Source of the DNA: Acidovorax kalamii
GTDB lineage: Bacteria; Pseudomonadota; Gammaproteobacteria; Burkholderiales; Burkholderiaceae_C
DNA: 64,000 nucleotides
Assembly (NCBI RefSeq): GCF_002245625.1
Contig: NZ_NOIG01000004.1
Coordinates: 744,001-808,000 of the forward strand
Direction of reading: 5' to 3'
Both the position numbers and the translations under genes were made by a program. Of the stretch, positions 1-7,545 are shown piece by piece. How positions within the stretch are numbered: the stretch's first letter is position 1; each line of letters begins with the position of its first letter. The notes below the pieces were generated by a model. It saw nothing but the letters and a program-made list of their open reading frames with translations, did no database searches and was not told the DNA's origin.

Positions 1-1436
1 GCGCCGTGCAGCTGTCCTGGGTGGCGCTGCGCGACGACGAAGGGCTGCTGGTGCAGAGCATTGGCTTCATGCGTGACCTGACTCTGCAGCATGCGGCGCA
101 GAAACGCATCGAGGAGCTGGCCTACAGCGACGTGCTCACCGGCTTGCCGAACCGGCTGCTGCTGTCGCAGCGGGTGGACACCGCGATCCAGGGCGCACGC
201 CAGAGTGACACCGGGTTTGCCATCCTCTTCCTGGATCTTGATCGTTTCAAGATCATCAACGATTCCTTGGGGCACCCCTTTGGCGACCGGGTGCTGCAAC
301 TGGTGGCCGAGCGCCTGCAGACCTGCCTGCGGCAGACCGACATGCTGTGCAGACTGGGGGGAGATGAGTTCGTCATTTACCTGCATGGCGGTGATGCCCC
401 GGTGGCCGAAAGCGTGGCGCGCCGCATCCTGGACGACATGCTCAAGCCTTTCATGCTCGACAGCATGGGGTTCTCCATCCAGTGCAGCATTGGCATTGCC
501 TTGTATCCGCAGGACGGGGCGACCCTGGACGATCTGATCAAGCAGTCCGACACCGCGATGTACCGGGTCAAGGAGCGGGGGCGCGGCAGCTACGGCTTCT
601 ACCAGCCGCAGATGAATGCCAACCTGCTGGCCCGCATGCAGATGGAACACGCCATGCGGCAGGCACTGGGCCTGCAGCGCATGGCTGTGCACTACCAGCC
701 GCAGGTCAACATGGCCACAGGGCGCATTACAGGGGCCGAGGCGTTGATCCGCTGGACCGATCCCGAGTTCGGTGCGGTCTCGCCGGGCGTGTTCATCCCT
801 TTGGCGGAAGAGTCGGGCTACATCGTGACCCTGGGTGCCTGGGTGATGGAGCAGGCGGTGCGCGAGGCGGCGGTGTGGATGCACAGCGGCATGCCGATCA
901 TGATTTCCGTGAACGTGTCGGCGCTGGAGTTCCGCCAGCCTGACTTTGTGGACCGGATCACGCGCCTGCTGGCCGTGCACCAGCTGCCGCCGACCTTGCT
1001 AGAGCTGGAGCTGACCGAAACCATCCTGCTGCAGGATGCGCAGGAGATGGAGCAGCGCCTGCGGGTGTTGGCAGATCTGGGCATTGGCCTGGCCATTGAT
1101 GACTTTGGCACGGGCTATTCCAGCCTGGCCTACCTCAAGAAACTGCCGATCCACAAGCTCAAGATCGATCAGTCCTTTGTGCGCGGCTTGCCCGATGACG
1201 ATGGTGACCGGGCCATCGTGAGCGCTATCATCAGCATGGGCCGCGCCATGCACATCGAGGTGGTGGCGGAAGGTGTGGAAACCGAAACCCAGCAGGCCGT
1301 GCTGCAGCAGATGCTGTGCGAGCACTACCAGGGCTTTCTGTGTGCCCCCGGGCTTCCGGCCGACAAGTTCCGCGCCATGCTGCGCGAGCCCTTGCCGCTG
1401 AAGGCGCAGGGCAAACACCGGCCGGTCAATTCGTAA
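1..1436 (+). CDS. GGDEF-EAL cyclic-di-GMP protein, 5' truncated
   Basis: The reading frame is already open at the left edge, so the N-terminus is missing. The visible part begins with the end of a PAS/PAC-like segment, followed by a GGDEF domain with an intact RLGGDEF active-site loop and then an EAL domain with EALIRW, a LTETILL glutamate and DDFGTGYSSL. The signature residues of both domains are present, so the protein could make or degrade cyclic-di-GMP; which activity dominates cannot be told from sequence. The truncated input domain and any membrane segments lie outside the window. An imperfect GC-rich hairpin follows the stop codon. Confidence 0.93.
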   Translation, partial: AVQLSWVALRDDEGLLVQSIGFMRDLTLQHAAQKRIEELAYSDVLTGLPNRLLLSQRVDTAIQGARQSDTGFAILFLDLDRFKIINDSLGHPFGDRVLQLVAERLQTCLRQTDMLCRLGGDEFVIYLHGGDAPVAESVARRILDDMLKPFMLDSMGFSIQCSIGIALYPQDGATLDDLIKQSDTAMYRVKERGRGSYGFYQPQMNANLLARMQMEHAMRQALGLQRMAVHYQPQVNMATGRITGAEALIRWTDPEFGAVSPGVFIPLAEESGYIVTLGAWVMEQAVREAAVWMHSGMPIMISVNVSALEFRQPDFVDRITRLLAVHQLPPTLLELELTETILLQDAQEMEQRLRVLADLGIGLAIDDFGTGYSSLAYLKKLPIHKLKIDQSFVRGLPDDDGDRAIVSAIISMGRAMHIEVVAEGVETETQQAVLQQMLCEHYQGFLCAPGLPADKFRAMLREPLPLKAQGKHRPVNS

Positions 1437-1457
1437 GCCCCATTGAGGCAGGGGCTT
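1435..1457 (+). terminator. Hairpin at the end of the GGDEF-EAL gene
   Basis: AAGCCCC at 1435-1441 and GGGGCTT at 1451-1457 form a perfect 7-bp inverted repeat that starts in the stop codon. There is no clear T-run after it, so it may only be a weak or bidirectional transcript end between the convergent genes. Confidence 0.35.
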
Positions 1458-1498
1458 GCATCAGCAGGCCCGCCTGAGCGTGCGGTTGCGCCTTGGCC

Positions 1499-2314
1499 TC
1501 AATGGGCCGTCACGCCCTTCCACAGCATGTAGGCCGCCAGACCAAACAACAGGTAGGCGAAAACGCGTTTGAGCTGCTTCACAGGCAGGCTGTGCGCGGC
1601 CTTGGCACCCAGTGGTGCTGTCAGCACACTGCAGGTGGCGATCACGGCGAGCGCGGGCAGCCAGACGTAGCCCAGCGATGCCGTGGGCAAGCCCGCCACG
1701 TTCTGCCCGCCCACCACGTAGCCAACCACGTTCGCCAGAGCAATTGGAAAACCGAGTGCGGCACTGGTGGCCACGGCGTTGTGGATAGGCACGTTGCACC
1801 AGGTCATGAACGGCACGCTCACAAAACCGCCACCAGCCCCTACCAGGCCGGACAGGAATCCGATCACGCCGCCTGCTGCCACCTGGCCTGCGCCACCAGG
1901 CATCTGGCGCGTGGGGGCGGGCTTCTTGTCCAGAAACATCTGCGTGGCAGAGAAGCTCACGAACAGCGCAAAGAAGATGGCGAGGAAGGAGCCCTTGAGC
2001 AGCGCAAACACCCCGAGGCTTGCCAAAAAACCACCCAGCACGATGCCGGGGGCCAGGCGCTTGACGATGTCCCAGCGCACCGCTCCGCGCTTGTGGTGGG
2101 CACGTACGCTGGAGATCGACGTGAACATGATGGTGGCCATCGACGTGGCAATTGCCATCTTCACGGCCAGGTCTGGCGCAACTTTTTGTGCTCCCAGAAT
2201 GTAGGTCAGGAACGGCACCAGCAACATGCCGCCACCAATGCCCAGCAGCCCGGCGAGAAAGCCGGTGGCCAGGCCCAACACACCAAGTTCAACAATCAGG
2301 AGAGGGTCCAGCAT
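1499..2314 (-). CDS. TauE/SafE family membrane transporter (DUF81)
   Basis: A 271-residue integral membrane protein with about eight hydrophobic segments in two similar halves. Each half has the glycine-rich motif of the TauE/SafE family (GLLGIGGGMLLVPF near the N-terminus and GLVGAGGGFVSVPF in the middle). Members export or import organosulfur compounds or other small anions across the inner membrane; the substrate here is unknown. I chose ATG at 2314 because the longer frame needs a TTG start and adds 18 polar residues before the first membrane segment. The gene is convergent with the GGDEF-EAL gene and lies downstream of the 6S RNA on the same strand. Confidence 0.88.
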   Translation of the reverse strand: MLDPLLIVELGVLGLATGFLAGLLGIGGGMLLVPFLTYILGAQKVAPDLAVKMAIATSMATIMFTSISSVRAHHKRGAVRWDIVKRLAPGIVLGGFLASLGVFALLKGSFLAIFFALFVSFSATQMFLDKKPAPTRQMPGGAGQVAAGGVIGFLSGLVGAGGGFVSVPFMTWCNVPIHNAVATSAALGFPIALANVVGYVVGGQNVAGLPTASLGYVWLPALAVIATCSVLTAPLGAKAAHSLPVKQLKRVFAYLLFGLAAYMLWKGVTAH

Positions 2315-2427
2315 GGCGCAATGAGAAGAAATGAAAGAGAGGGTCGTGGCCCCGGGGAGAGGGGGCAATGCCCTGCCTGGAGGGGGGCAGCGGTGGCGTG
2401 CGATGGCAGGGGCATGGGGAAGAGGGT

Positions 2428-2598
2428 GTCTGCGAATGCCACCGGACTCTCATCCTGAACCGGGGGTTCAGGTGGGCGAGGGCAGCCAAGCGTTGGGTTC
2501 ATCTGACGCGAGATGATCACGCTCACCGGGCGATGTACCAAGCCCGAGCTCGTTGAGCATTGGTTCAAGGAAATATAAAGCCCGGCGGCTTCGCAGAC
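2428..2598 (-). ncRNA. ssrS: 6S RNA
   Basis: Read on the minus strand, GTCTGCGAA at 2598-2590 pairs perfectly with TTCGCAGAC at 2436-2428. The next 11 bases inward (2589-2579) pair with 2448-2438, with two G-U pairs and one bulged A, giving a 20-pair closing stem. The interior holds ATATTTCCTTGAACC, like known 6S RNAs, around a large central bubble. A TACAAT -10 element sits at 2610-2605, just before the 5' end. The length of about 171 nt and the position directly downstream of zapA match the conserved zapA-ssrS arrangement. 6S RNA binds the sigma-70 RNA polymerase holoenzyme in stationary phase. The exact ends are estimates. Confidence 0.88.
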
Positions 2599-2644
2599 CT
2601 CGCCATTGTAGGCGCTTGCAACAGGTGCGAAGAGTGGGGCGAGG

Positions 2645-2680
2645 GAAAAGCCCGCAGGCTTGCTGGCGCATCGCCTGCGG
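2645..2680 (-). terminator. Rho-independent terminator of zapA
   Basis: On the minus strand, CCGCAGGC (2680-2673) and GCCTGCGG (2659-2652) form a perfect 8-bp stem with a 13-nt loop, followed by GCTTTTCC. It lies 20 bp past the zapA stop and before the 6S promoter, separating the two transcripts. Confidence 0.72.
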
Positions 2681-2699
2681 TGGCCCGGTTGCAGCAGCC

Positions 2700-3068
2700 T
2701 CAGAGCAGGCGGCCGTCGTCGCCCAGAGCCTGGTCCAGACGCTGCACCAGGCTCTGCAGGCGCTGGTTCTCGTCTTCGGGCAGCAGGGATTCTTGGTGCC
2801 CTGTTGCAGATGCGGGCGCTGCAGGGAGCGCCGCTTTGGCGGCAGAACCCGCCGCCAGGTCAGCGGCTTCACGGTCTGCAATCTCGAAGGCCAGATTCAG
2901 GGCGGCCAGCACGGCAATGCGTTCGCGGGCGCGCACCTTGCCGGCATCGCGGATGCGTGTCATGGCGGTGTCCACACGCTCCACAGCGTCCAGCAAGCGG
3001 CTCTCTCGGCCCTCGGGGCAGGTCAGCAGGTAGCTTTGCTGCAGGATCTGCACCTCGATTTGCTTCAT
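2700..3068 (-). CDS. zapA: Cell division protein ZapA
   Basis: A 122-residue protein that starts MKQIEVQILQQSYLL and continues with the ZapA core (CPEGRESRLLDAVERVDTAM), then a helix predicted to form a coiled coil. ZapA binds FtsZ in the cytoplasm and bundles its filaments at the division site. The C-terminal 40 residues are Ala-, Pro- and Gln-rich and look like a lineage-specific linker and tail. Its start codon overlaps the stop of the upstream ZapB-like gene by 4 bp, which indicates translational coupling. A terminator and the 6S RNA gene follow, as in many proteobacteria. Confidence 0.92.
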   Translation of the reverse strand: MKQIEVQILQQSYLLTCPEGRESRLLDAVERVDTAMTRIRDAGKVRARERIAVLAALNLAFEIADREAADLAAGSAAKAALPAAPASATGHQESLLPEDENQRLQSLVQRLDQALGDDGRLL

Positions 3069-3289
3069 TCGGCTTCTTTCGTGAGCGGCACGGCGGCGGG
3101 AAGGCGTTCGAGCAGGGCATCCACACGGGCACGCGCTGCACTCAGGCGGGATTTGAGCGAGTCCCGCTCCTGGGTGAGGGCGGCCACCTGGTCCGCCAGC
3201 AAGGCGTTGGTGCGCTGCAGTTCTGCATGGCGCAGCAGCAGGCGCTCAACGCGGTCGGCGATCTGGTCGGTGGGGGACGGTGTTGCCAT
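3065..3289 (-). CDS. ZapB-like small coiled-coil protein (TIGR02449-type)
   Basis: A 74-residue, almost entirely helical protein with heptad leucines (RVERLLLRHAELQRTNALL, then DQVAALTQERDSLKSRL). It resembles the short coiled-coil proteins encoded just before zapA in betaproteobacteria and grouped with ZapB/TIGR02449. The inferred role is a division-ring accessory protein acting with ZapA. The start is ATG at 3289; the same frame stays open upstream, but that extension has no coding character and would run across the riboswitch region on the other strand. Confidence 0.78.
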   Translation of the reverse strand: MATPSPTDQIADRVERLLLRHAELQRTNALLADQVAALTQERDSLKSRLSAARARVDALLERLPAAVPLTKEAE

Positions 3290-3343
3290 ACAGCCAGCGA
3301 TTGTAGGGTTGCGCGTTGTAAACGGTCGTAAAATCCTGCCGTT

Positions 3344-3544
3344 GGTGCTCGCGGTGTGGTTCACATGCCGCAGTTCAACGGGAAGCAGGGAGGTGCCGCC
3401 ACACATGGCGCGCCCAGCCTGCGCTGCCCCCGCAACGGTCAGCGGACGAATCTTCGATTCTCTCTCCATCCATAAGCCACTGGGCGCCTTGAACAAGCGC
3501 CTGGGAAGGCATTGGAGGGTGTTCCGCCAGCCCGGATACCGGCC
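3344..3544 (+). promoter_or_regulatory. Cobalamin (adenosylcobalamin) riboswitch
   Basis: The conserved blocks of the cobalamin aptamer occur in order: GGTGCTCG at 3344, AACGGGAA then GGAGGTGCCGCC, GCTGCCCCCGCAACGGT with CAGCGGACG, AAGCCACTGGG, CTGGGAAGG, and the closing GCCAGCCCGGATACCGGCC ending at 3544. Binding of adenosylcobalamin normally switches off expression of the downstream gene. It precedes btuB and, by spacing, probably the whole 22-kb cobalamin operon. A -10-like TAAAAT lies at 3329-3334, about 10 bp upstream. Confidence 0.95.
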
Positions 3545-3560
3545 AACATGGTGGCTGCGT

Positions 3561-3578
3561 GCGCCCTTTTTTGGGCGC
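3561..3578 (+). promoter_or_regulatory. Candidate riboswitch expression-platform hairpin
   Basis: GCGCCC, six Ts and GGGCGC form a perfect 6-bp stem with a T6 loop, 17 bp after the aptamer and about 60-70 bp before the btuB start. It could be part of the switching structure, but it has no T-run after the stem, so translation-level control seems more likely than termination. Confidence 0.4.
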
Positions 3579-3636
3579 TGCGCGGCTGTATCACCCACAT
3601 GCTGGCGGGAGGCCGGCCCCGGGTTGTTTGTTGACG

Positions 3637-5529
3637 ATGATCCCCATGAAAATCCGTACCTTTCGTGCGCGCCCTGTGGCGTCGCTGCGCGTGCCCGCCC
3701 AACGCCTGGCCCTGGTGACGCTGGCTGTCGGCAGCGCCTGCGGCGCCCTGGCCCAGACCGCGCCCGGCACTGGTGAACTGCTGGCCCAGAACCTGCGTAC
3801 TCCATCGCTGGCAGAAACCGTGGTGGCCGCCACACGCACTCCGCAGCCGCTCACCGACCTGATTGCCGACGTGTCCATCGTGGACCGCGAAACCATCGAA
3901 ACCAGCGGCGCCACCGGCCTGGCCGACCTGCTGGCGCGCTTGCCAGGGGTGGAGTTCTCGCGCAATGGCGGCCCGGGCACGACCACTGGCGTGTTTCTGC
4001 GCGGCGCCGAGTCGCGCTTCACGGCGGTGTATATCGACGGCGTGCGCATCGATTCGCAGTCCACCGGCGGTGCGCCCTGGGAGAGCATTCCGCTTGGCCT
4101 CATCGACCGCATCGAAGTGCTGCGCGGCCCGGCTGGGGCGGTGTATGGCTCGGACGCCATGGGCGGCGTAGTGCAGATCTTTACCAAGCGTGGCGAGAAT
4201 GGCACGGCGCCCTATGTGGGCGCGGGCGTGGGCAGCCATGGCACCTCCAAGCTGGAGGCCGGTATCAGCGGTGCCAGCGGCACCCTGGACTACGCGCTGG
4301 GCCTGTCCCGCGAGAACAGCAAGGGCTTCAACGCCCGCACTCTCGCCACGCAGAACCCCGACCGCGACGGCTACCGCAATACGGCGGGCCACGCCCGTGT
4401 GGGCCTGCAGGTGGATGCCGTGCACCGCCTCGAAGGCACGCTGATGGTCAACGACACCAACAGCGGCTACGACAGCGGCCTGGGCAAGGACGACCGCAAC
4501 CTGCACACCATGCACGCGCTGGGGCTGAACTGGAACGCGCAGTGGAGCAATGCCTACAAGACGCGCCTGTCCATCACCGACTCGCGCGATGAGTACGAGA
4601 CTCGTCCCTCGCCCTACCTCAGCGACACGCGCCTGCGTGGCTACTACTTCCAGAATGAGTACCGCCAGGGCGCGCACCTGGTCACCGCGGCCCTGGAGCG
4701 CCGCGAAGACCGCCTGGAGAACAAGCCCATCGACGCCAAACGCGCGCAGGATGCACTGGCCCTGGGCTATGGCTACAACGCCGCAGGCCACACGGTGCAG
4801 CTCAATCTGCGCCACGACTCCGACAGCGAATTCGGCGGCAAGAGTACCGGCAGCGCGGCCTATGGCTATGCCATCACCCCGCAGTGGCGCGCCACGGCGT
4901 CGGTGGGCACGGCCTTCCGTGCGCCCACGCTGTACCACCGCTTCAGTGAATACGGCGTGGCATCGCTGCGCCCCGAAAGCAGCCGCAATGCCGAAGTGGC
5001 ACTGCGCTATGCCCAAGGCAGCAGCACCTTCTCGGCCACGCTGTTCCGCAACCGCGTGAGCAACCTGATCTCGTTCTCCGGCCCAGGCACCTGCCTGTCG
5101 GACTTTGGCTGCTACGCCAACACGGCCCGCGCTGAATACAAGGGTGTGACCTTTGCGGGCTCGCACCGCATGGGCGATGTGCAACTGCATGGCTCCATCG
5201 ACCTGCAGCGCCCGCGCGACCTGGACACCGGCAAGCAGCTGGCGCGCCGCGCCAAGCAGCACGCCACCTTCGGTGCCGACACGCGCCTGGCGGGCTGGAC
5301 CGCGGGCGCCGAAGTGCAGGTCTCGGGCCGCCGCTTCGACACCGTGGCCAACACCAACGTGCTGGGTGGCTATGCGCTGGTCAACCTGTACGCCAGCACC
5401 CGCATTGCGCGCGACTACACGCTGATTGCCCGCATCGACAACCTGGCCGACAAGGACTACCAGCTGGCCCGCACCTACGCCACTGCTGGCCGCACGGTGT
5501 ACGTCGGCGTGAAGTGGGCGCCGCAGTGA
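3637..5529 (+). CDS. btuB: TonB-dependent corrinoid outer-membrane receptor BtuB
   Basis: A signal peptide (hydrophobic LALVTLAVGSACGALAQ) is followed by a TonB-box-like ETVVAAT and a plug domain (VSIVDRETIETSG, FLRGAESRFTAVYIDGVRI, RIEVLRGPAGAVYGSDAMGG). The C-terminal beta-barrel ends in aromatic-alternating strands (VYVGVKWAPQ). At about 630 residues it has the size of BtuB, which takes up cobalamin and other corrinoids using TonB energy. The cobalamin riboswitch just upstream supports the substrate. Two in-frame ATGs, at 3637 and 3646, are possible starts and neither has a strong ribosome-binding site, consistent with riboswitch-controlled translation. It is the first gene of the operon. 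Confidence 0.93.
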   Translation: MIPMKIRTFRARPVASLRVPAQRLALVTLAVGSACGALAQTAPGTGELLAQNLRTPSLAETVVAATRTPQPLTDLIADVSIVDRETIETSGATGLADLLARLPGVEFSRNGGPGTTTGVFLRGAESRFTAVYIDGVRIDSQSTGGAPWESIPLGLIDRIEVLRGPAGAVYGSDAMGGVVQIFTKRGENGTAPYVGAGVGSHGTSKLEAGISGASGTLDYALGLSRENSKGFNARTLATQNPDRDGYRNTAGHARVGLQVDAVHRLEGTLMVNDTNSGYDSGLGKDDRNLHTMHALGLNWNAQWSNAYKTRLSITDSRDEYETRPSPYLSDTRLRGYYFQNEYRQGAHLVTAALERREDRLENKPIDAKRAQDALALGYGYNAAGHTVQLNLRHDSDSEFGGKSTGSAAYGYAITPQWRATASVGTAFRAPTLYHRFSEYGVASLRPESSRNAEVALRYAQGSSTFSATLFRNRVSNLISFSGPGTCLSDFGCYANTARAEYKGVTFAGSHRMGDVQLHGSIDLQRPRDLDTGKQLARRAKQHATFGADTRLAGWTAGAEVQVSGRRFDTVANTNVLGGYALVNLYASTRIARDYTLIARIDNLADKDYQLARTYATAGRTVYVGVKWAPQ

Positions 5530-5575
5530 GTCCACAGCACGCCAGGCTGTCAGACAAGGGAAGAGGAGAAGCGAA

Positions 5576-6946
5576 ATGGTGCAGCCTGCCCGTAGCCCGG
5601 CGATCCTGATCGCCGCCCCGGCTTCGGGCCAGGGCAAGACCACCGTCACCGCCGCCCTGGCGCGCTTGCATGCGCGCCAGGGGCGGCGCGTGCGGGTCTT
5701 CAAGTGCGGGCCGGACTTTCTGGACCCGCACTGGCACCAGCTCGCCAGCGGTGCACCCGTGCACCAGCTCGACCTGTGGATGAACGGCGAGACAGACTGC
5801 GCGCAGCGCCTTCACGACGCTGCACGCGAGTCGGACCTGATCCTCATCGAAGGCGTGATGGGCCTGTTTGACGGCAGCCCCAGCGCGGCCGACCTGGCCC
5901 GGCACTTTGGCGTGCCCGTGCTGGCCGTGGTCGATGCCTCGGCCATGGCTGGCACATTTGGCGCGCTGGCCTTTGGCCTGCGCCACTACCGCCCTGGCCT
6001 GCCCTGGGCCGGCGTGCTGGCCAACCGCGTGGGCAGTGCGCGCCACGCCGACATGCTGCGGGACGGTCTGCAGGATCCCGACGACTGGATGGGCGCACTG
6101 ATGCGGGTGCAGGCCACCGCCAAGGCGCCCGCTGCCGCCAAGGCGGCTGCCGCATTGCTGCCCGAGCGCCACCTGGGCCTGGTGGCCGCGCACGAGCTGG
6201 ACGACAGCCTGCAGCGGCTGGACGCCGCCGCCGACGCGCTGGCTGCCACGCCGCTGGGCCAGATGGACATGGACGACCTGCAGTGCTGGGCTGTGGATTT
6301 CCCGGCGCCCGCATCGGCGCCCGCCGTGCCGCGCCTGCTGGCAGGCCGCACGGTGGCTGTGGGGCGCGATGCCGCGTTCTGTTTTATCTATGCCGCCAAT
6401 GTGCAATGCCTGGAACAGATGGGTGCACGCGTGGTGTTTTTTTCGCCGCTGCACGATGCCGCGCTGCCCGATTGCGATGCAGTGTGGCTGCCCGGCGGCT
6501 ACCCCGAGCTGCACACCGCGCAGATCGCCGCCAACACCTGCATGCAAACTAGCTTGCACGCCCATGTGGCCGCAGGCAGGCCCCTGTGGGCCGAGTGTGG
6601 CGGCATGATGGCGCTGTTGGAATCCATCGCCCTGGCCGATGGCAACAAGGCCCCGCTCTGGGGGCTGTTGCCCGGCCATGTGACCATGCAAAAGCGCCTG
6701 GCGGCGCTGGGCCCGCAGCAACTGGCCGTGGCCGGGCACACCCTGCGCGGCCACACTTTCCATTATTCGACCAGCGACAGCAGCGCCCCTGTGGTGGCCC
6801 GCACGGCGCGCCCGAACGAGGCGGTTGCGCCGGATGCGGGCGAGGCACTGTACCGGCAGGGCAGCATCCACGCCAGCTACTTCCATGCGTGGTTCCCGTC
6901 CAGTCCCGAGGCCGTCGCCCACCTGCTGGGTAGCAAAAACGCATGA
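5576..6946 (+). CDS. cobB: Cobyrinate a,c-diamide synthase (CbiA/CobB)
   Basis: Amidates the a and c side chains of (hydrogeno)cobyrinate using glutamine and ATP. The 456-residue protein has an N-terminal ATPase fold with P-loop ASGQGKTT at about 17-23 and the family motif FKCGPDFLDPHWH, followed by a class-I glutamine amidotransferase domain with WLPGGYPELH and a nucleophile cysteine in ECGGMMAL (about residue 341). HYSTSDSSAP lies near the C-terminus. ATG at 5576 has a purine-rich ribosome site (GAAGAGGAGAAG). Its stop overlaps the cobU start by 4 bp (ATGA). Amidation of scavenged or partly made corrinoids fits the operon theme. Confidence 0.95.
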   Translation: MVQPARSPAILIAAPASGQGKTTVTAALARLHARQGRRVRVFKCGPDFLDPHWHQLASGAPVHQLDLWMNGETDCAQRLHDAARESDLILIEGVMGLFDGSPSAADLARHFGVPVLAVVDASAMAGTFGALAFGLRHYRPGLPWAGVLANRVGSARHADMLRDGLQDPDDWMGALMRVQATAKAPAAAKAAAALLPERHLGLVAAHELDDSLQRLDAAADALAATPLGQMDMDDLQCWAVDFPAPASAPAVPRLLAGRTVAVGRDAAFCFIYAANVQCLEQMGARVVFFSPLHDAALPDCDAVWLPGGYPELHTAQIAANTCMQTSLHAHVAAGRPLWAECGGMMALLESIALADGNKAPLWGLLPGHVTMQKRLAALGPQQLAVAGHTLRGHTFHYSTSDSSAPVVARTARPNEAVAPDAGEALYRQGSIHASYFHAWFPSSPEAVAHLLGSKNA

Positions 6947-7545
6947 CGCCCGCACCGCACTCCATCACCACCGAGCTCATCCTCGGTGGTCAGAAAAGCG
7001 GCAAGTCCCGCCGCGCCGAGCTGCTGGCGCGCGACTGGCTGGCGCAGTCCGCCGATCACCGCGCGGTGTTGATTGCCACCGGCGAAGCCTGGGACGACGA
7101 AATGCGCGAGCGCATCGCCCGCCACCAGCGCGACCGCGCCGAGCGCGTGCCCGGCCTGCAGACGGTGGAAGAGCCGCACGACGTGGCCGCAGCCCTCGCG
7201 CGGCTCAGCACACCGCAGACCCTGCTGGTGGTGGACTGCCTCACGCTGTGGCTCACCCACTGGACCATGCCCTTGGGTGTGGAAGCCATGAATTTTGAAC
7301 AAAAACAGGCCCTTGCGCGCGACTGGAAAGCGCAAGCAGCTATGTTTTTAGGAGCGGTTCGGAAATCCCCTGGCCCCGTTGTTCTGGTGGGCAACGAAAT
7401 TGGCCTGGGGGTCATCCCGATGGGGCGCGAGGTGCGCGCTTTTGTGGATGCGCTGGGCACGCTGAACCAGCAGGTGGCCCAGGCGTGCTCCCGCGTCACG
7501 CTCATGGCCGCCGGGCTCCCCCTCACTTTGAAAGAACCTTGCTGA
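6943..7545 (+). CDS. cobU: Adenosylcobinamide kinase / guanylyltransferase (CobU/CobP)
   Basis: Phosphorylates adenosylcobinamide and then transfers GMP to give AdoCbi-GDP, the nucleotide-loop precursor. The 200-residue protein has P-loop GGQKSGKS at 15-22, a RHQRDRAERV segment holding the expected nucleotide-accepting histidine, VVDCLTLWLTHW, and the diagnostic VLVGNEIGLGVIPMG. Residues 117-138 (NFEQKQALARDWKAQAAM and flanks) are encoded by a copy of a dispersed genomic repeat inserted in frame at the variable region between the W-rich motif and the VGNE motif. Start and stop overlap the neighbours by a few bases. Confidence 0.94.
   Translation: MTPAPHSITTELILGGQKSGKSRRAELLARDWLAQSADHRAVLIATGEAWDDEMRERIARHQRDRAERVPGLQTVEEPHDVAAALARLSTPQTLLVVDCLTLWLTHWTMPLGVEAMNFEQKQALARDWKAQAAMFLGAVRKSPGPVVLVGNEIGLGVIPMGREVRAFVDALGTLNQQVAQACSRVTLMAAGLPLTLKEPC
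7291..7353 (+). repeat. Dispersed repeat copy R1, translated within cobU
   Basis: This copy contains AAGCGCAAGCAGCTAT (7328-7343), a 16-mer repeated exactly at 61676-61691. The preceding A-rich arm and GGCCCTTGCGCGC segment match the general layout of the other copies. It is read in frame as part of CobU. Confidence 0.7.

Noticed and set aside
1493-2458. A 321-residue plus-strand frame opposite the TauE/SafE gene
   Set aside because: Gln/His/Arg-rich, no domain, and it crosses the 6S RNA; the membrane protein on the other strand is clearly the real gene.
3439-5703. A 754-residue open frame on the minus strand opposite btuB
   Set aside because: It overlaps a clear BtuB and the riboswitch, has no family resemblance, and its composition is that of an antisense shadow.
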